Shown: in pieces, positions 6,492 through 13,768 of the stretch
How the letters are laid out: each line of letters begins with the position of its first letter
Position numbering within the stretch: the stretch's first letter is position 1
From: an uncultured Oscillospiraceae bacterium
GTDB lineage: Bacteria; Bacillota; Clostridia; Oscillospirales; Oscillospiraceae
Direction of reading: 5' to 3'
Length of the DNA stretch: 13,785 bases
NCBI GenBank assembly: GCA_934659415.1
Contig: CAKUHW010000005.1
Coordinates: 1 to 13,785 of the forward strand
Translations under genes and position numbers: made by a program
Notes under the pieces: model-generated
What the model saw: the letters and a program-made list of their open reading frames with translations, nothing else
What the model was told of the DNA's origin: nothing
Databases searched by the model: none

Positions 6492-9191
6492 ATGAAAAAG
6501 TATCTGCCCATGTTGGCACTGATCCTGCTGCTGGCCCTGGCGGGCTGCGCCGCCCCGGCGGAGCCCGCGCCTTCCGCCGCGCCCACTGAAGCTTCTGCTG
6601 CGGAGCCCTCTCCCTCGCCCACCTACGATGTGACGGCCGACCCGCCGCTGAGTGAGAGCAGCCTCAACGCCGCCGTGCCCAACTTTCTGGATGAGGACCA
6701 GCAGCTGCTCTACCGCCGGGCCCACTGCGCCTACAACCACCTGTTCGGCGCCAGCACGGAGGACTTCGACTACTGGACCGAGGGGGATGACCACTATTTC
6801 TATGCCGCCGGGGATCTGGACGTAAACGGTGTCTCCTACGCCCGGTGCCGGGGCCGCTACTCCAACTGGGAAGACTTTGACGCCATGGTCCGCTCCATCT
6901 TCACAGACGGCTGCTGGACCGCCCTCAACGGCGACCGCTACGTCAACGTGGACGGCACCCTGTACTTCGCCTACGGCGACCGGGGCAGCTACTACTACAA
7001 CCGCCGTTTCCCCGACACCTTTACCATCATCTCCAAGACCGACGACGAGATCGTGTTCACCCTGACGGGACATTACAGCTCCCCCTGGCCCAATGAGGGC
7101 GAGAGCTTTGAGGACCGGGACCGCCGCCTGGAGAGCGGCTGGGACTACACCTACGACTTTCCTATCCGCATGGTCCGCACGGAGGACGGCTGGCGCTTCG
7201 ACACCTTCCACACCGCCCAAGCCGATGCAGTAGACCCGGAGACGGCGGCAGAGGCCGCGCTGCCGCTCATCACGCCGGTGCCTGACACCTCCGCATCCTT
7301 TCCCCTGGCGCTGTACCCCGCCTCCCCCATCGGCGTGTCCTCCGACTGCCAGTATTACGCCCTGCGGGAGGACGGCACACTGCTCATGTGGGGACAGGCG
7401 GAAGAGTATAACGGTATCGGGCTTTGCAAGGAATATTCCTATCAGGAGCCGCTGGAGGTGGCCCATGACGTGGCTGCCATATACCCAGGGATGCATATGT
7501 TTCTCTACACGGACACTGAGGGCACCCTTTGGGGCATCTCCTCGCCGGTTCCCGACGGGGCGGATACCATAGAGCTCCCATCCAGCAGCCTGCCTGTGGT
7601 CCGGCTGCTGGAGGACGTGGTCTGGGCCGATCAATGCATTACCTTCGGCTATGCGCTCCAGTCCGACGGGACCCTTTGGGGCTGGGGAGACGGGCTGCTG
7701 ATCCCCGGCGAGTATGGCCGGAGGGACGCGGATATGACAAAGCTCATGGACGATGTCATCTGGGTTTCGGGCGGTTTTTATGGCGGCTGCCTGATCACAG
7801 CGGACCATACCCTCTATGTATGGGACGACACGTCGGATTCCCCGCAGGCGGTGTGCAGCAATGTGCGCTGGGCAGAGGGCAGTCTTTTGATCACGCAGGA
7901 TGATCAGTTGTACCGCTTCCGCAGAACAGAGAGCGAACGGTCCGACGATTATCAGTTTGACCTGCTTCTTACAGATGTGAAGCGGGTGGCTTCGAGCCTG
8001 CCCCACGCATTGGGCGTGATCCGCACAGACGACTCTCTGTGGGTGATGGAGCGGCTGTATCACGAGGACGGGACCGGCACCCTGGCTCCGGCGGAGAAGC
8101 TGATGGAGGATGCGGCAGATGCGGATACCACCTATCTGCGCACCATGATCCTCAAAACAGACGGCACCGTGCTTCTGTACGAAAATGACTACGACCGTCA
8201 TAGGTTCTGCAAAGAGGATTACGATGAACCGTGCGACACCGGCATTGTCTGCCGGATGCGGCCGGAGTCCACGCCCGTGCCAGGCACCGGGCAGCCCTCG
8301 GCGGCGCCTGCCGCGCCGCAGTCCAGCGAAGCCCTTCAGGCGGAGCCGCTGCCCATTGTGAGCCGCCCCCTTGCCACCGCGGGCGAGGCGTATTTCCGTA
8401 TCGAGGAAAGCGGTCGGCTGGTCATGTGGGGTTATCCGGACTACGGCACCCTTTCAGCGCCGGAGAGCGACCCCCTCTCCCTGCTGGAGGACGCGGTGTG
8501 CGTCTCCGTCAGTCCTACCAGTCTGCCGGCCATGGCCATCGACCGGAACGGGACGCTGTGGGGGCTGTGTGCGCCGGAGCTGTACACGGCCCTGAACCCG
8601 GGCGCCGACCTCAGCGACCCCATGCGGCCGGTCAGGCTCATGGAGGATGTGGCGGACGTGTGCTGCGGGCAGTGGGCCTCCGCCATCCTCAAGCGGGACG
8701 GCACGCTGTACATCTACGGCTCGGGCCCGTTCTGCCTGCCGGGGCAGGAGTCTTCCAACGGCCCGGCGACGCTGACGGAGGTCATGAGCCAGGTGCGCGC
8801 CGCGGCGGTGAGCGGACTTTCCGCCTATGCCGTGGGGCAGGACGGCTCCCTGTGGCGGTGGAGGGACGGGAGCGAGGCCATAAAGCTGCTGGAGGGCGAT
8901 TTTGTGCAGGTCTCCCCGTCCGGCGCGGTGCTTTGCGCGGACGGCACGCTGATGCGCGACACCGGCGAGGTCATTCTGACGGAGGCGGCGGAGGTCGGCG
9001 ATACGTTCGCGATTCGCAGGGACGGGAGCCTGTGGGTCTGGGGCGAGTGGTGGCAAAGCTGGTTCCCCGACCTGCCGGCGGAGCGCCTGACCCGCCCGGT
9101 GCAGGCGCTGGACGGCGTCCGCGCCGCCGTCGTGTGCCACAGCTGCCTGCTCCTGCGGACCGACGGAGAGATCGTCCACCTTGCCGCTTAA
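6492..9191 (+). CDS. Large lipoprotein with IseA-like N-domain and two RCC1-like propeller blocks
   Basis: An 899-aa exported lipoprotein. The start at ATG 6492 gives a clean signal peptide (MKKYLPML, a Leu/Ala core, lipobox LAGC with Cys19); an upstream in-frame ATG at 6429 would bury it and overlaps the promoter. The Shine-Dalgarno is weak (GTGGGG, 6477-6482). A Pro/Ala/Ser stalk runs to about residue 45. Residues 66-242 (with DGTLYFAYGDRG near 155-166 and ending IRMVRTEDGWRFDTF) weakly resemble the IseA/YoeB DL-endopeptidase-inhibitor type of domain; this is tentative. From about 285, RCC1-like repeats recur as A-L-x-x-DGTL-x-x-WG (ALREDGTLLMWG, ALQSDGTLWGWG, AIDRNGTLWG, ILKRDGTLYIYG, AIRRDGSLWVWG). 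A second Pro/Ser/Ala linker at about 590-619 splits them into two blocks of some 280-300 residues, probably two propellers. No catalytic motif is seen. A surface binding or sensing role is inferred. Confidence 0.82.
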   Translation: MKKYLPMLALILLLALAGCAAPAEPAPSAAPTEASAAEPSPSPTYDVTADPPLSESSLNAAVPNFLDEDQQLLYRRAHCAYNHLFGASTEDFDYWTEGDDHYFYAAGDLDVNGVSYARCRGRYSNWEDFDAMVRSIFTDGCWTALNGDRYVNVDGTLYFAYGDRGSYYYNRRFPDTFTIISKTDDEIVFTLTGHYSSPWPNEGESFEDRDRRLESGWDYTYDFPIRMVRTEDGWRFDTFHTAQADAVDPETAAEAALPLITPVPDTSASFPLALYPASPIGVSSDCQYYALREDGTLLMWGQAEEYNGIGLCKEYSYQEPLEVAHDVAAIYPGMHMFLYTDTEGTLWGISSPVPDGADTIELPSSSLPVVRLLEDVVWADQCITFGYALQSDGTLWGWGDGLLIPGEYGRRDADMTKLMDDVIWVSGGFYGGCLITADHTLYVWDDTSDSPQAVCSNVRWAEGSLLITQDDQLYRFRRTESERSDDYQFDLLLTDVKRVASSLPHALGVIRTDDSLWVMERLYHEDGTGTLAPAEKLMEDAADADTTYLRTMILKTDGTVLLYENDYDRHRFCKEDYDEPCDTGIVCRMRPESTPVPGTGQPSAAPAAPQSSEALQAEPLPIVSRPLATAGEAYFRIEESGRLVMWGYPDYGTLSAPESDPLSLLEDAVCVSVSPTSLPAMAIDRNGTLWGLCAPELYTALNPGADLSDPMRPVRLMEDVADVCCGQWASAILKRDGTLYIYGSGPFCLPGQESSNGPATLTEVMSQVRAAAVSGLSAYAVGQDGSLWRWRDGSEAIKLLEGDFVQVSPSGAVLCADGTLMRDTGEVILTEAAEVGDTFAIRRDGSLWVWGEWWQSWFPDLPAERLTRPVQALDGVRAAVVCHSCLLLRTDGEIVHLAA

Positions 9192-9262
9192 ACGAAGGGA
9201 ACTTTTTCTGCCGCAGCGTCGGGTTTTGCGGCTCCGGGCATCATATTAGGCAGCAGCTATAG

Positions 9263-9300
9263 CAGCTTGTGGGCGCTTTCTATGAAGCGCCCACAAGCTG
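9263..9300. repeat. Perfect 16-bp inverted repeat upstream of the sigma gene
   Basis: CAGCTTGTGGGCGCTT (9263-9278) and AAGCGCCCACAAGCTG (9285-9300) are exact reverse complements around the 6-base spacer TCTATG. No T-tract follows on either strand, so it is not a standard intrinsic terminator by eye. It is the main structure in the 182-base gap between the lipoprotein stop (9191) and the sigma start (9374). It could be an RNA hairpin ending the lipoprotein message, or an operator. Confidence 0.8.
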
Positions 9301-9373
9301 ACGACCGGCAGTGTCTCCGTAAACGATCAAGTTCTGAACCTGTATGTAACAGCGAGAAAAGAGAGAAACCACT

Positions 9374-9922
9374 ATGATCATGATGATCTCCACATTGGCC
9401 GCCCCGGAAGACCGGGAGTATCTGACCGGACTTTACGATAAATACTCCCCGCTGATGTACAAAACGGCAGCGAAATATCTGTCCGCGCCGGAGGACCGGG
9501 AAGATGTACTGCAAGAAAGCCTTGTCCGCATGATAAACAGCGTGGACCGGCTGCGGGAACTGGACAGCCGTGCGCTGCCCTACTACATCTGTGCCATTGT
9601 GAGGAACACCGCCTTCACTCAGGTGCGGGCGCAGTGGCGCAGAACAGAAGTGGAACAGCCGCTTTTAGAGGAAGCCTCGCCCGTTGACCTGGCGGCGCTG
9701 GTCGAATGTCGGACGGATCTCTCAACGCTGTGGGAACAGCTAAGCGAAGAAGACCGCTTTTTATTGGAAGGCAAATATCTGCTGGGCTATGAGGACGCCG
9801 AATTGGCCAAGGCGCTCCGGTGCAAGCCGGGCAGTATCCGTATGAAGCTGACCCGCACACGCCGAAAGGCCATGCGGGTGCTATATCGAACAGAAGGGAA
9901 TGACTGCGATGACAAAGCATGA
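9374..9922 (+). CDS. ECF-type (sigma-70 family) RNA polymerase sigma factor
   Basis: A 182-aa sigma factor of the usual ECF size. Region 2 spans about residues 15-83: FDxYxPLMY-like LYDKYSPLMYKTA (20-32), the acidic PEDREDVLQESLVRM (39-53, typical of region 2.2) and YYICAIVRNTAF (70-81). A linker of about 30 residues follows. Region 4 spans about 115-172 with a helix-turn-helix at LLGYEDAELAKALRCKPGSIRMKLTRTRRKA (in which GYEDAELA is the first helix). The start is not certain: ATG 9374 has only a purine-rich GAGAGAAA upstream, and in-frame ATGs at 9380 and 9383 are equally possible. It overlaps the next gene by 14 bases from that gene's preferred start. It should direct RNA polymerase to a small regulon, probably held in check by the downstream membrane protein. 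Confidence 0.88.
   Translation: MIMMISTLAAPEDREYLTGLYDKYSPLMYKTAAKYLSAPEDREDVLQESLVRMINSVDRLRELDSRALPYYICAIVRNTAFTQVRAQWRRTEVEQPLLEEASPVDLAALVECRTDLSTLWEQLSEEDRFLLEGKYLLGYEDAELAKALRCKPGSIRMKLTRTRRKAMRVLYRTEGNDCDDKA
9892..9898 (+). promoter_or_regulatory. Shine-Dalgarno deciding the anti-sigma start
   Basis: AGAAGGG at 9892-9898 lies almost on top of an in-frame ATG at 9900 (1 base spacing) but 10 bases before ATG 9909. The latter is a workable distance, so 9909 is preferred. Confidence 0.6.
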
Positions 9923-10700
9923 GCAGCTGCTGGAGAATTATGAAAACGCACTGTTTGCTCTGTTGATGGACGAAGCAGCCCGGCAGGAAGGGGAGAAGCT
10001 GAGGGAGGAAAACCGCCTTCTGCAGGAGGACCCGGCGGCAGCCGTGCCGCCGCAGACGGAGCGGCGCTGCCTGCGTACCATCCGCTCGACCCTGGCCAAA
10101 ACCAAGCGGAAGAGCGCCCTGCGGGCGGTCCGCCGGGTATTCAGCAAGGTTTCTGTGGTTGTCGTCGCGTGCATTATGCTGTTTGCCGTGGCCTATGCGG
10201 CGGTACCGGAGGTTCGGGTGGGGACACTCAATCTGCTGGTTGAAGTCTCGGATGTCTCCACCAAACTGAAACTGACCGGCACCGGGAACGTACCCGGGCA
10301 GCCCGGCTCCACGGCGGACGACGGCGGAATCACCCTTGTGGGCTACCATTTTCCTGCCCCGCCGGAGGGGTTTGTGCTTGATGAGGAATTGGTCTCTATT
10401 ACCGACAATTCGGCAATAGTTTGGTTTATCAAAAGCGAAACGGAGTACTTATATTATGATGTCAGTATCGTAGGAGAGAGCACCAACACCTATGTGGATA
10501 CCGAAGATGCCAAGGTAACTCAAATCGAAATTCATGGATATGACGGATTGCTGATTGAAAAAGTCAATTTGATTGGTCCAGAGGTCCATATTATCTGGGG
10601 TGATACAGATCGCAGTGCCTTTTGCAGTGTTTTTAGCACAGGTGTAGATGTTGAAGTTATCGTATCTTTGGCGGAACAGGTTTTCCCGATTGAAAAATGA
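9909..10700 (+). CDS. Membrane anti-sigma-like protein with DUF4367-like C-terminal domain
   Basis: A 263-aa protein with the layout of a clostridial anti-sigma factor. The cytoplasmic N-terminal part (about 1-79) is charged and helical (EQLLENYENALFALLMDEAA), then a basic KTKRKSALRAVRR stretch. One membrane segment follows at about 80-99 (SVVVVACIMLFAVAYAA), and then an extracytoplasmic domain. The C-terminal 70 residues (TEDAKVTQIEIHGYDGLLIE, then HIIWGDTDRSAFCSVFS) look like the DUF4367 domain often found with ECF sigma genes. It starts inside the sigma gene, so the two are co-translated. No zinc-binding HxxxCxxC motif is visible, so it is not a ZAS-type anti-sigma. It likely binds the sigma factor and releases it upon an envelope signal. 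The second half of the gene (from about 10380) is clearly more AT-rich than its neighbours. Confidence 0.78.
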   Translation: MTKHEQLLENYENALFALLMDEAARQEGEKLREENRLLQEDPAAAVPPQTERRCLRTIRSTLAKTKRKSALRAVRRVFSKVSVVVVACIMLFAVAYAAVPEVRVGTLNLLVEVSDVSTKLKLTGTGNVPGQPGSTADDGGITLVGYHFPAPPEGFVLDEELVSITDNSAIVWFIKSETEYLYYDVSIVGESTNTYVDTEDAKVTQIEIHGYDGLLIEKVNLIGPEVHIIWGDTDRSAFCSVFSTGVDVEVIVSLAEQVFPIEK

Positions 10701-10748
10701 AAACTTTTGCTGCATTTTTCCTTTCCCCGTGTTTTGCAGCGAAAGTTT
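10701..10748 (+). repeat. Imperfect 14-bp inverted repeat after the anti-sigma gene
   Basis: AAACTTTTGCTGCA (10701-10714) pairs with TGCAGCGAAAGTTT (10735-10748) with a single T/G wobble, around a 20-base pyrimidine-rich loop containing TTTTTCCTTTCCCC. It begins right after the TGA stop (10698-10700). No T-tract follows, but it may end or stabilise the sigma/anti-sigma transcript. The rest of the gap to 10877 holds only this and the next hairpin. Confidence 0.6.
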
Positions 10749-10826
10749 ACAACGCCGCATTCACTCTGTTGGAAACCGTATCTGCGGCCTCCGAAACCAT
10801 TTAACATTAACAGCCCCAAAATCGCC

Positions 10827-10858
10827 GGAGCGGCACGCCCCAATGGACGTGCCGCTCC
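10827..10858. terminator. Hairpin between convergent operons, likely terminator of the TRAP operon
   Basis: GGAGCGGCACG (10827-10837) pairs perfectly with CGTGCCGCTCC (10848-10858) around a 10-base loop. On the - strand it lies 20 bases past the dctM stop and is followed by GGCGATTTT, a short T run. On the + strand the following bases (AGTCTTATTC) are only mildly T-rich. It probably serves the - strand operon and may act in both directions. Confidence 0.7.
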
Positions 10859-10877
10859 AGTCTTATTCATGAGGGAC

Positions 10878-12173
10878 TCAGAGCTCGCCGAGGAGGCGGG
10901 GCAGGAAGAGGATCAGATCGTCAAACACGTTTACCAGGGCCAGGTCCAGCAGCAGCACCAGCAAAAACGGCATGACCCGCCGGAAGATCTTTTCCACATT
11001 GGTCTGGGCAATGGAGGAGGCCACGAACACGCACCCGCCCACCGGCGGAGTGATGGCGCCGATGGAGAGGTTCATCACCATGATCACACCCAGGGCTACA
11101 GGACTGATGCCGAAGCCGGTGCACAGGGGCAGGAAGATGGGCACCAGCACCACGATGGCGCAGCTGGGGGTGACAAAGCAGCCCGCGATGAGCAGCACTG
11201 CGTTGATGAGCAGCAAGATCAGCAGCCGGTCGTCCGTCCAGCTCAGGAACAGGCTGGCCAGCCGCTCCGGAATGTGCTCCTTGGTGAGCACATAGCTGAA
11301 CATGGACGCGCAGGTGATCACCACCATGCCCACCGCCGAGGTGATGGCGGATTCCCAGAAGATTTTCGGCAGTTCCCGCACGGTCAGGTCCCGGTAGACG
11401 AACAGGGTCACGATCAGGGCGTACACGCAGGCGATCACCGCCGCCTCCGTGGCGGTGAAGGTACCGCTGTAGATGCCGCCCAGAATGATGATCGGCATGA
11501 GCAGCGCGCCGATGGCCCGGATGAAGGTCCGGCCCACATTGCGCACCCCGCCCCACTTCTCCCGGGGGATGTTCAGGTGGCGGGCCATGAAATAGGCCGC
11601 CACCATCATGGATACGCTCATCAGCACCCCGGGGATAAGGCCGCCCTCAAACAGGGCGGGCAAGGAGACCGTCCCCATGGAGCAGGCCGCATAGATCACC
11701 ATGCCGGAGGAGGGCGGGATCACCATCCCCGTGGTGCCGGCGGCGGCCACGGTGGCGGCGGACACCTCCCGGGGGTAGCCGTGCTTCTCCAGCTCGGGGA
11801 CCATCATGCCGCCCACGGCGGCGGTGGTGGCGGCGTTGGAGCCGGAGATGGCGGAGAAGAAGAACGCCGTGAGGATGCTCACCATGCTCAGCCCGCCCCG
11901 GGCCCAGCCGATGAGGGATTTGCAGAAGGCGATCAGCCGCCGGGACAGCCCGCCCCGGCTCATGATATTTCCGGCCAGGATGAAGAAGGGCAGGGCCATG
12001 AGCACGAAGGAGTTGGTGGAATTATACAGCCGGGAGGCCAGCAGGACCAGGTTGAACCCGCCACCGCCCAGCACCAGGCCGGTCACGGCGGAGATGCCCA
12101 GGGCCCACCCGATGGGCACGGAGAGGAAGATCAGGAGAAAGAACACCAGAAACATGATCGCGGTCATTGACAT
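10878..12173 (-). CDS. dctM: TRAP transporter large permease, DctM type
   Basis: A 431-aa integral membrane protein, the usual size for DctM, with about 12 hydrophobic segments. It is the ion-coupled translocating subunit of a tripartite periplasmic-binding-type (TRAP) transporter. Recognisable family stretches are IFLSVPIGWALGIS near the start, LMALPFFILAGNIMSRGGLS, SAISGSNAATTAAVGGMMVPE, GTTGMVIPPSSGMVIYA and, near the end, MNLSIGAITPPVGGCVFV. ATG 12173 is chosen because GGAGG (12185-12181 on the - strand) lies 7 bases before it. The same frame is open further upstream to 12653, but that stretch lies over dctQ and translates to Arg/Gly-rich nonsense, so it is not coding. The gene overlaps the end of dctQ by 10 bases, so the two membrane subunits are co-translated. 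The substrate cannot be inferred from sequence. Confidence 0.95.
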   Translation of the reverse strand: MSMTAIMFLVFFLLIFLSVPIGWALGISAVTGLVLGGGGFNLVLLASRLYNSTNSFVLMALPFFILAGNIMSRGGLSRRLIAFCKSLIGWARGGLSMVSILTAFFFSAISGSNAATTAAVGGMMVPELEKHGYPREVSAATVAAAGTTGMVIPPSSGMVIYAACSMGTVSLPALFEGGLIPGVLMSVSMMVAAYFMARHLNIPREKWGGVRNVGRTFIRAIGALLMPIIILGGIYSGTFTATEAAVIACVYALIVTLFVYRDLTVRELPKIFWESAITSAVGMVVITCASMFSYVLTKEHIPERLASLFLSWTDDRLLILLLINAVLLIAGCFVTPSCAIVVLVPIFLPLCTGFGISPVALGVIMVMNLSIGAITPPVGGCVFVASSIAQTNVEKIFRRVMPFLLVLLLDLALVNVFDDLILFLPRLLGEL

Positions 12174-12685
12174 GGGCCTTCCTCCTTTTCCCCGGACTGC
12201 GCCTGCGGCCGGGCAAGCTGCATGATGGGCTTCAGGATCTCCCCCACGCCGTAGAGCAGCATGACCGCGCCGGAGACGGCGATGGCCCCGTAGGCCAGGG
12301 ACATGGGCAGGGTGAGCGCCGGAGTGCTCACCCGGGCGAATTTCTGCATGGCGCGGATCCCGGCGGCGGTGAACACACCGTAAAATACCTCGCACACCAC
12401 CGCCTGCACCAGCAATATCACCTGGCGCACCGGCCGGCCTGCGCGGACCACCAGCAGCGTCATGGAGATCTGGGAGCCCTGGTGAATGGCCAGGGCAGCC
12501 CCCAGATAGGTGACCCACACGAACACCAGGGTGGCCGCCTCTCCCGTCCATCCGGTCCCGTCCTTCAGCAGAAAGCGGCAGATCACCTGCCAGAATACGA
12601 TCAGCACCAGCACGGCCAGCAGGGCGGCCAGCAAATAGGCCAGCACCCGCCACAGCCTGTCCGCAGCTTTAAAATACAGCTTCAC
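12164..12685 (-). CDS. dctQ: TRAP transporter small permease, DctQ type
   Basis: A 173-aa membrane protein with four hydrophobic segments, typical of DctQ, which pairs with DctM in TRAP transporters. Family features are VLIVFWQVICRFLL in the first segment, then WTGEAATLVFVWVTYLGAALA, HQGSQISMTLLV in the loop, and a final segment GAIAVSGAVMLLYGVGEILK. Translation starts at GTG 12685, supported by GGAGG (12698-12694 on the - strand) with an 8-base spacer; no better ATG exists nearby. A 42-base gap separates it from dctP upstream, and its end overlaps dctM. Confidence 0.93.
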   Translation of the reverse strand: MKLYFKAADRLWRVLAYLLAALLAVLVLIVFWQVICRFLLKDGTGWTGEAATLVFVWVTYLGAALAIHQGSQISMTLLVVRAGRPVRQVILLVQAVVCEVFYGVFTAAGIRAMQKFARVSTPALTLPMSLAYGAIAVSGAVMLLYGVGEILKPIMQLARPQAQSGEKEEGPCQ

Positions 12686-12693
12686 GTGCGCCG

Positions 12694-12698
12694 CCTCC
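12694..12698 (-). promoter_or_regulatory. Shine-Dalgarno supporting the GTG start of dctQ
   Basis: GGAGG on the - strand, 8 bases before GTG at 12685. It fixes a non-ATG start that gives the expected DctQ N-terminus. Confidence 0.75.
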
Positions 12699-12727
12699 CT
12701 TCCGGCCGGTCTGCCTGCGCCGGGCGC

Positions 12728-13768
12728 TTACCCGCGGGCATTGGCCACCTTTTCGATCAGCTCCGCGCCGATCTTGTCCGCATACCGGTCCCAGACGGGC
12801 CTGACCGCCGCCTGAAAGCGGGCCAGCTCATCGCTGTCCGGCCGGATGACCGTCATGCCGTTGGCTTCGCACTGGGATATATACTCCTCTTCAAAGGCCG
12901 CGCCGCTGTCCGCCGTATCGTAGCGGTGGTCCCAGAACACCTGGCGCACCAGGGCAAGGGTGTCCTCCGGCAGGGCGGCGGCGGTGTCCGCGCTGAGCAC
13001 GGGGATGCAGGCGGAGTAATTGTAGGCCAGCATGGTGATATACTTGCAGAAGGTGTACTGCTGCTGGTTGCAGACGGTGGCCAGGGGCTCCTCTGCCCCG
13101 TCCACCACGCCCTGCTGCAGGGCCGTGACCAGCTCGGACACCGCGATGTTCTGCGGGATGCAGCCCAGGGCGTTGAAGGTGTCGCTGTACACCTTGCCGT
13201 CCATCACCCGGATGCTCAGCCCCTGGCAGTCCTCCAGGCGGTACACCGGCGTGTCCCGGGTGCAGAGATGCCGCCAGCCGAATTCCCAGATACCCAGGGG
13301 GATGCCGATGGTGTCCTCCATGCCGGCGGTCACCTCGTCAAAGCAGGTGTCGACGACGGCTTTCACCTGGTCCCGGTCGGAGATGATGAAGGGCAGGGAG
13401 AGCACGTCGATGGCGGGAGTGTAGTTGGAGATGATGGCGGAGGAGACCAGGGCCATGTCCATGGTCCCGGTCATCACGCTCTCGGCCAGTTCGGACGCGC
13501 CGCCCATGATGGATTCCCAGTAGATATCCAGGGTGACGGTCCCGCCGCTGCGCGCCTCCAGATCGTCCCGGCAGGCGAGCAGGGCCTGCCCGGCCGGGGT
13601 GTTTTTGGCAATGGTGACGCCCACGCTCAGCACCGTTTTATCCTGGGGCTGACCGCTTCCCTTCGGCCCGGAGGAGCCGCTGGGGGCGGGCTTTCCGCCG
13701 CCGCAGGCGGCCAGGGAAAGGCACAGGAGCGCGCTGAGAAGCAGGGTGGTGACGGTTCTTGCTTTCAT
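12728..13768 (-). CDS. dctP: TRAP transporter substrate-binding lipoprotein, DctP type
   Basis: A 346-aa solute-binding protein anchored outside the membrane as a lipoprotein: signal peptide MKARTVTTLLLSALLCLSLA with lipobox LAAC (Cys22) and a Gly/Ser/Pro stalk to about residue 43. The DctP fold begins at TVLSVGVTIAKNTPAGQAL. Family marks are the SIRVMDGKVYSDTFNALGC segment with Arg187, the residue expected to bind a substrate carboxylate, and TALQQGVVDGAEEPLATV (215-232), matching the L-Q-x-G-x-VDG-x-E-x-P signature. It therefore probably captures an organic acid, though which one is unknown. ATG 13768 has GGAGG (13783-13779) 10 bases upstream. It is the first gene of a dctPQM operon; the promoter lies beyond the window. 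Confidence 0.94.
   Translation of the reverse strand: MKARTVTTLLLSALLCLSLAACGGGKPAPSGSSGPKGSGQPQDKTVLSVGVTIAKNTPAGQALLACRDDLEARSGGTVTLDIYWESIMGGASELAESVMTGTMDMALVSSAIISNYTPAIDVLSLPFIISDRDQVKAVVDTCFDEVTAGMEDTIGIPLGIWEFGWRHLCTRDTPVYRLEDCQGLSIRVMDGKVYSDTFNALGCIPQNIAVSELVTALQQGVVDGAEEPLATVCNQQQYTFCKYITMLAYNYSACIPVLSADTAAALPEDTLALVRQVFWDHRYDTADSGAAFEEEYISQCEANGMTVIRPDSDELARFQAAVRPVWDRYADKIGAELIEKVANARG

Noticed and set aside
6486..8201. Long - strand open frame opposite the lipoprotein gene (571 codons)
   Set aside because: It is a shadow of a well-supported + strand gene with a signal peptide and repeats; no domain is seen.
9310..9352. Possible ECF autoregulatory promoter before the sigma gene (TGAACC, then TGTATGTAAC)
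   Set aside because: The spacing and -10 element do not fit a known ECF consensus well enough to call.
9191..9373. Possible small RNA, riboswitch or insertion element in the gap before the sigma gene
   Set aside because: Apart from the palindrome and a short CCGCA/TGCGG pairing, no conserved riboswitch core, direct repeat or transposase remnant is visible.
10707..12170. Long + strand open frame with strikingly His/Gly/Gln-rich protein (487 codons)
   Set aside because: It lies antisense to dctM. The His/Gly/Asp/Gln pattern is what hydrophobic membrane-protein codons give on the opposite strand, and there is no Shine-Dalgarno site at its start.
12174..12653. N-terminal extension of dctM by 160 codons
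   Set aside because: The open frame runs through dctQ out of frame and translates to Arg/Gly/Pro-rich sequence. The DctM family start and a GGAGG site fit 12173.
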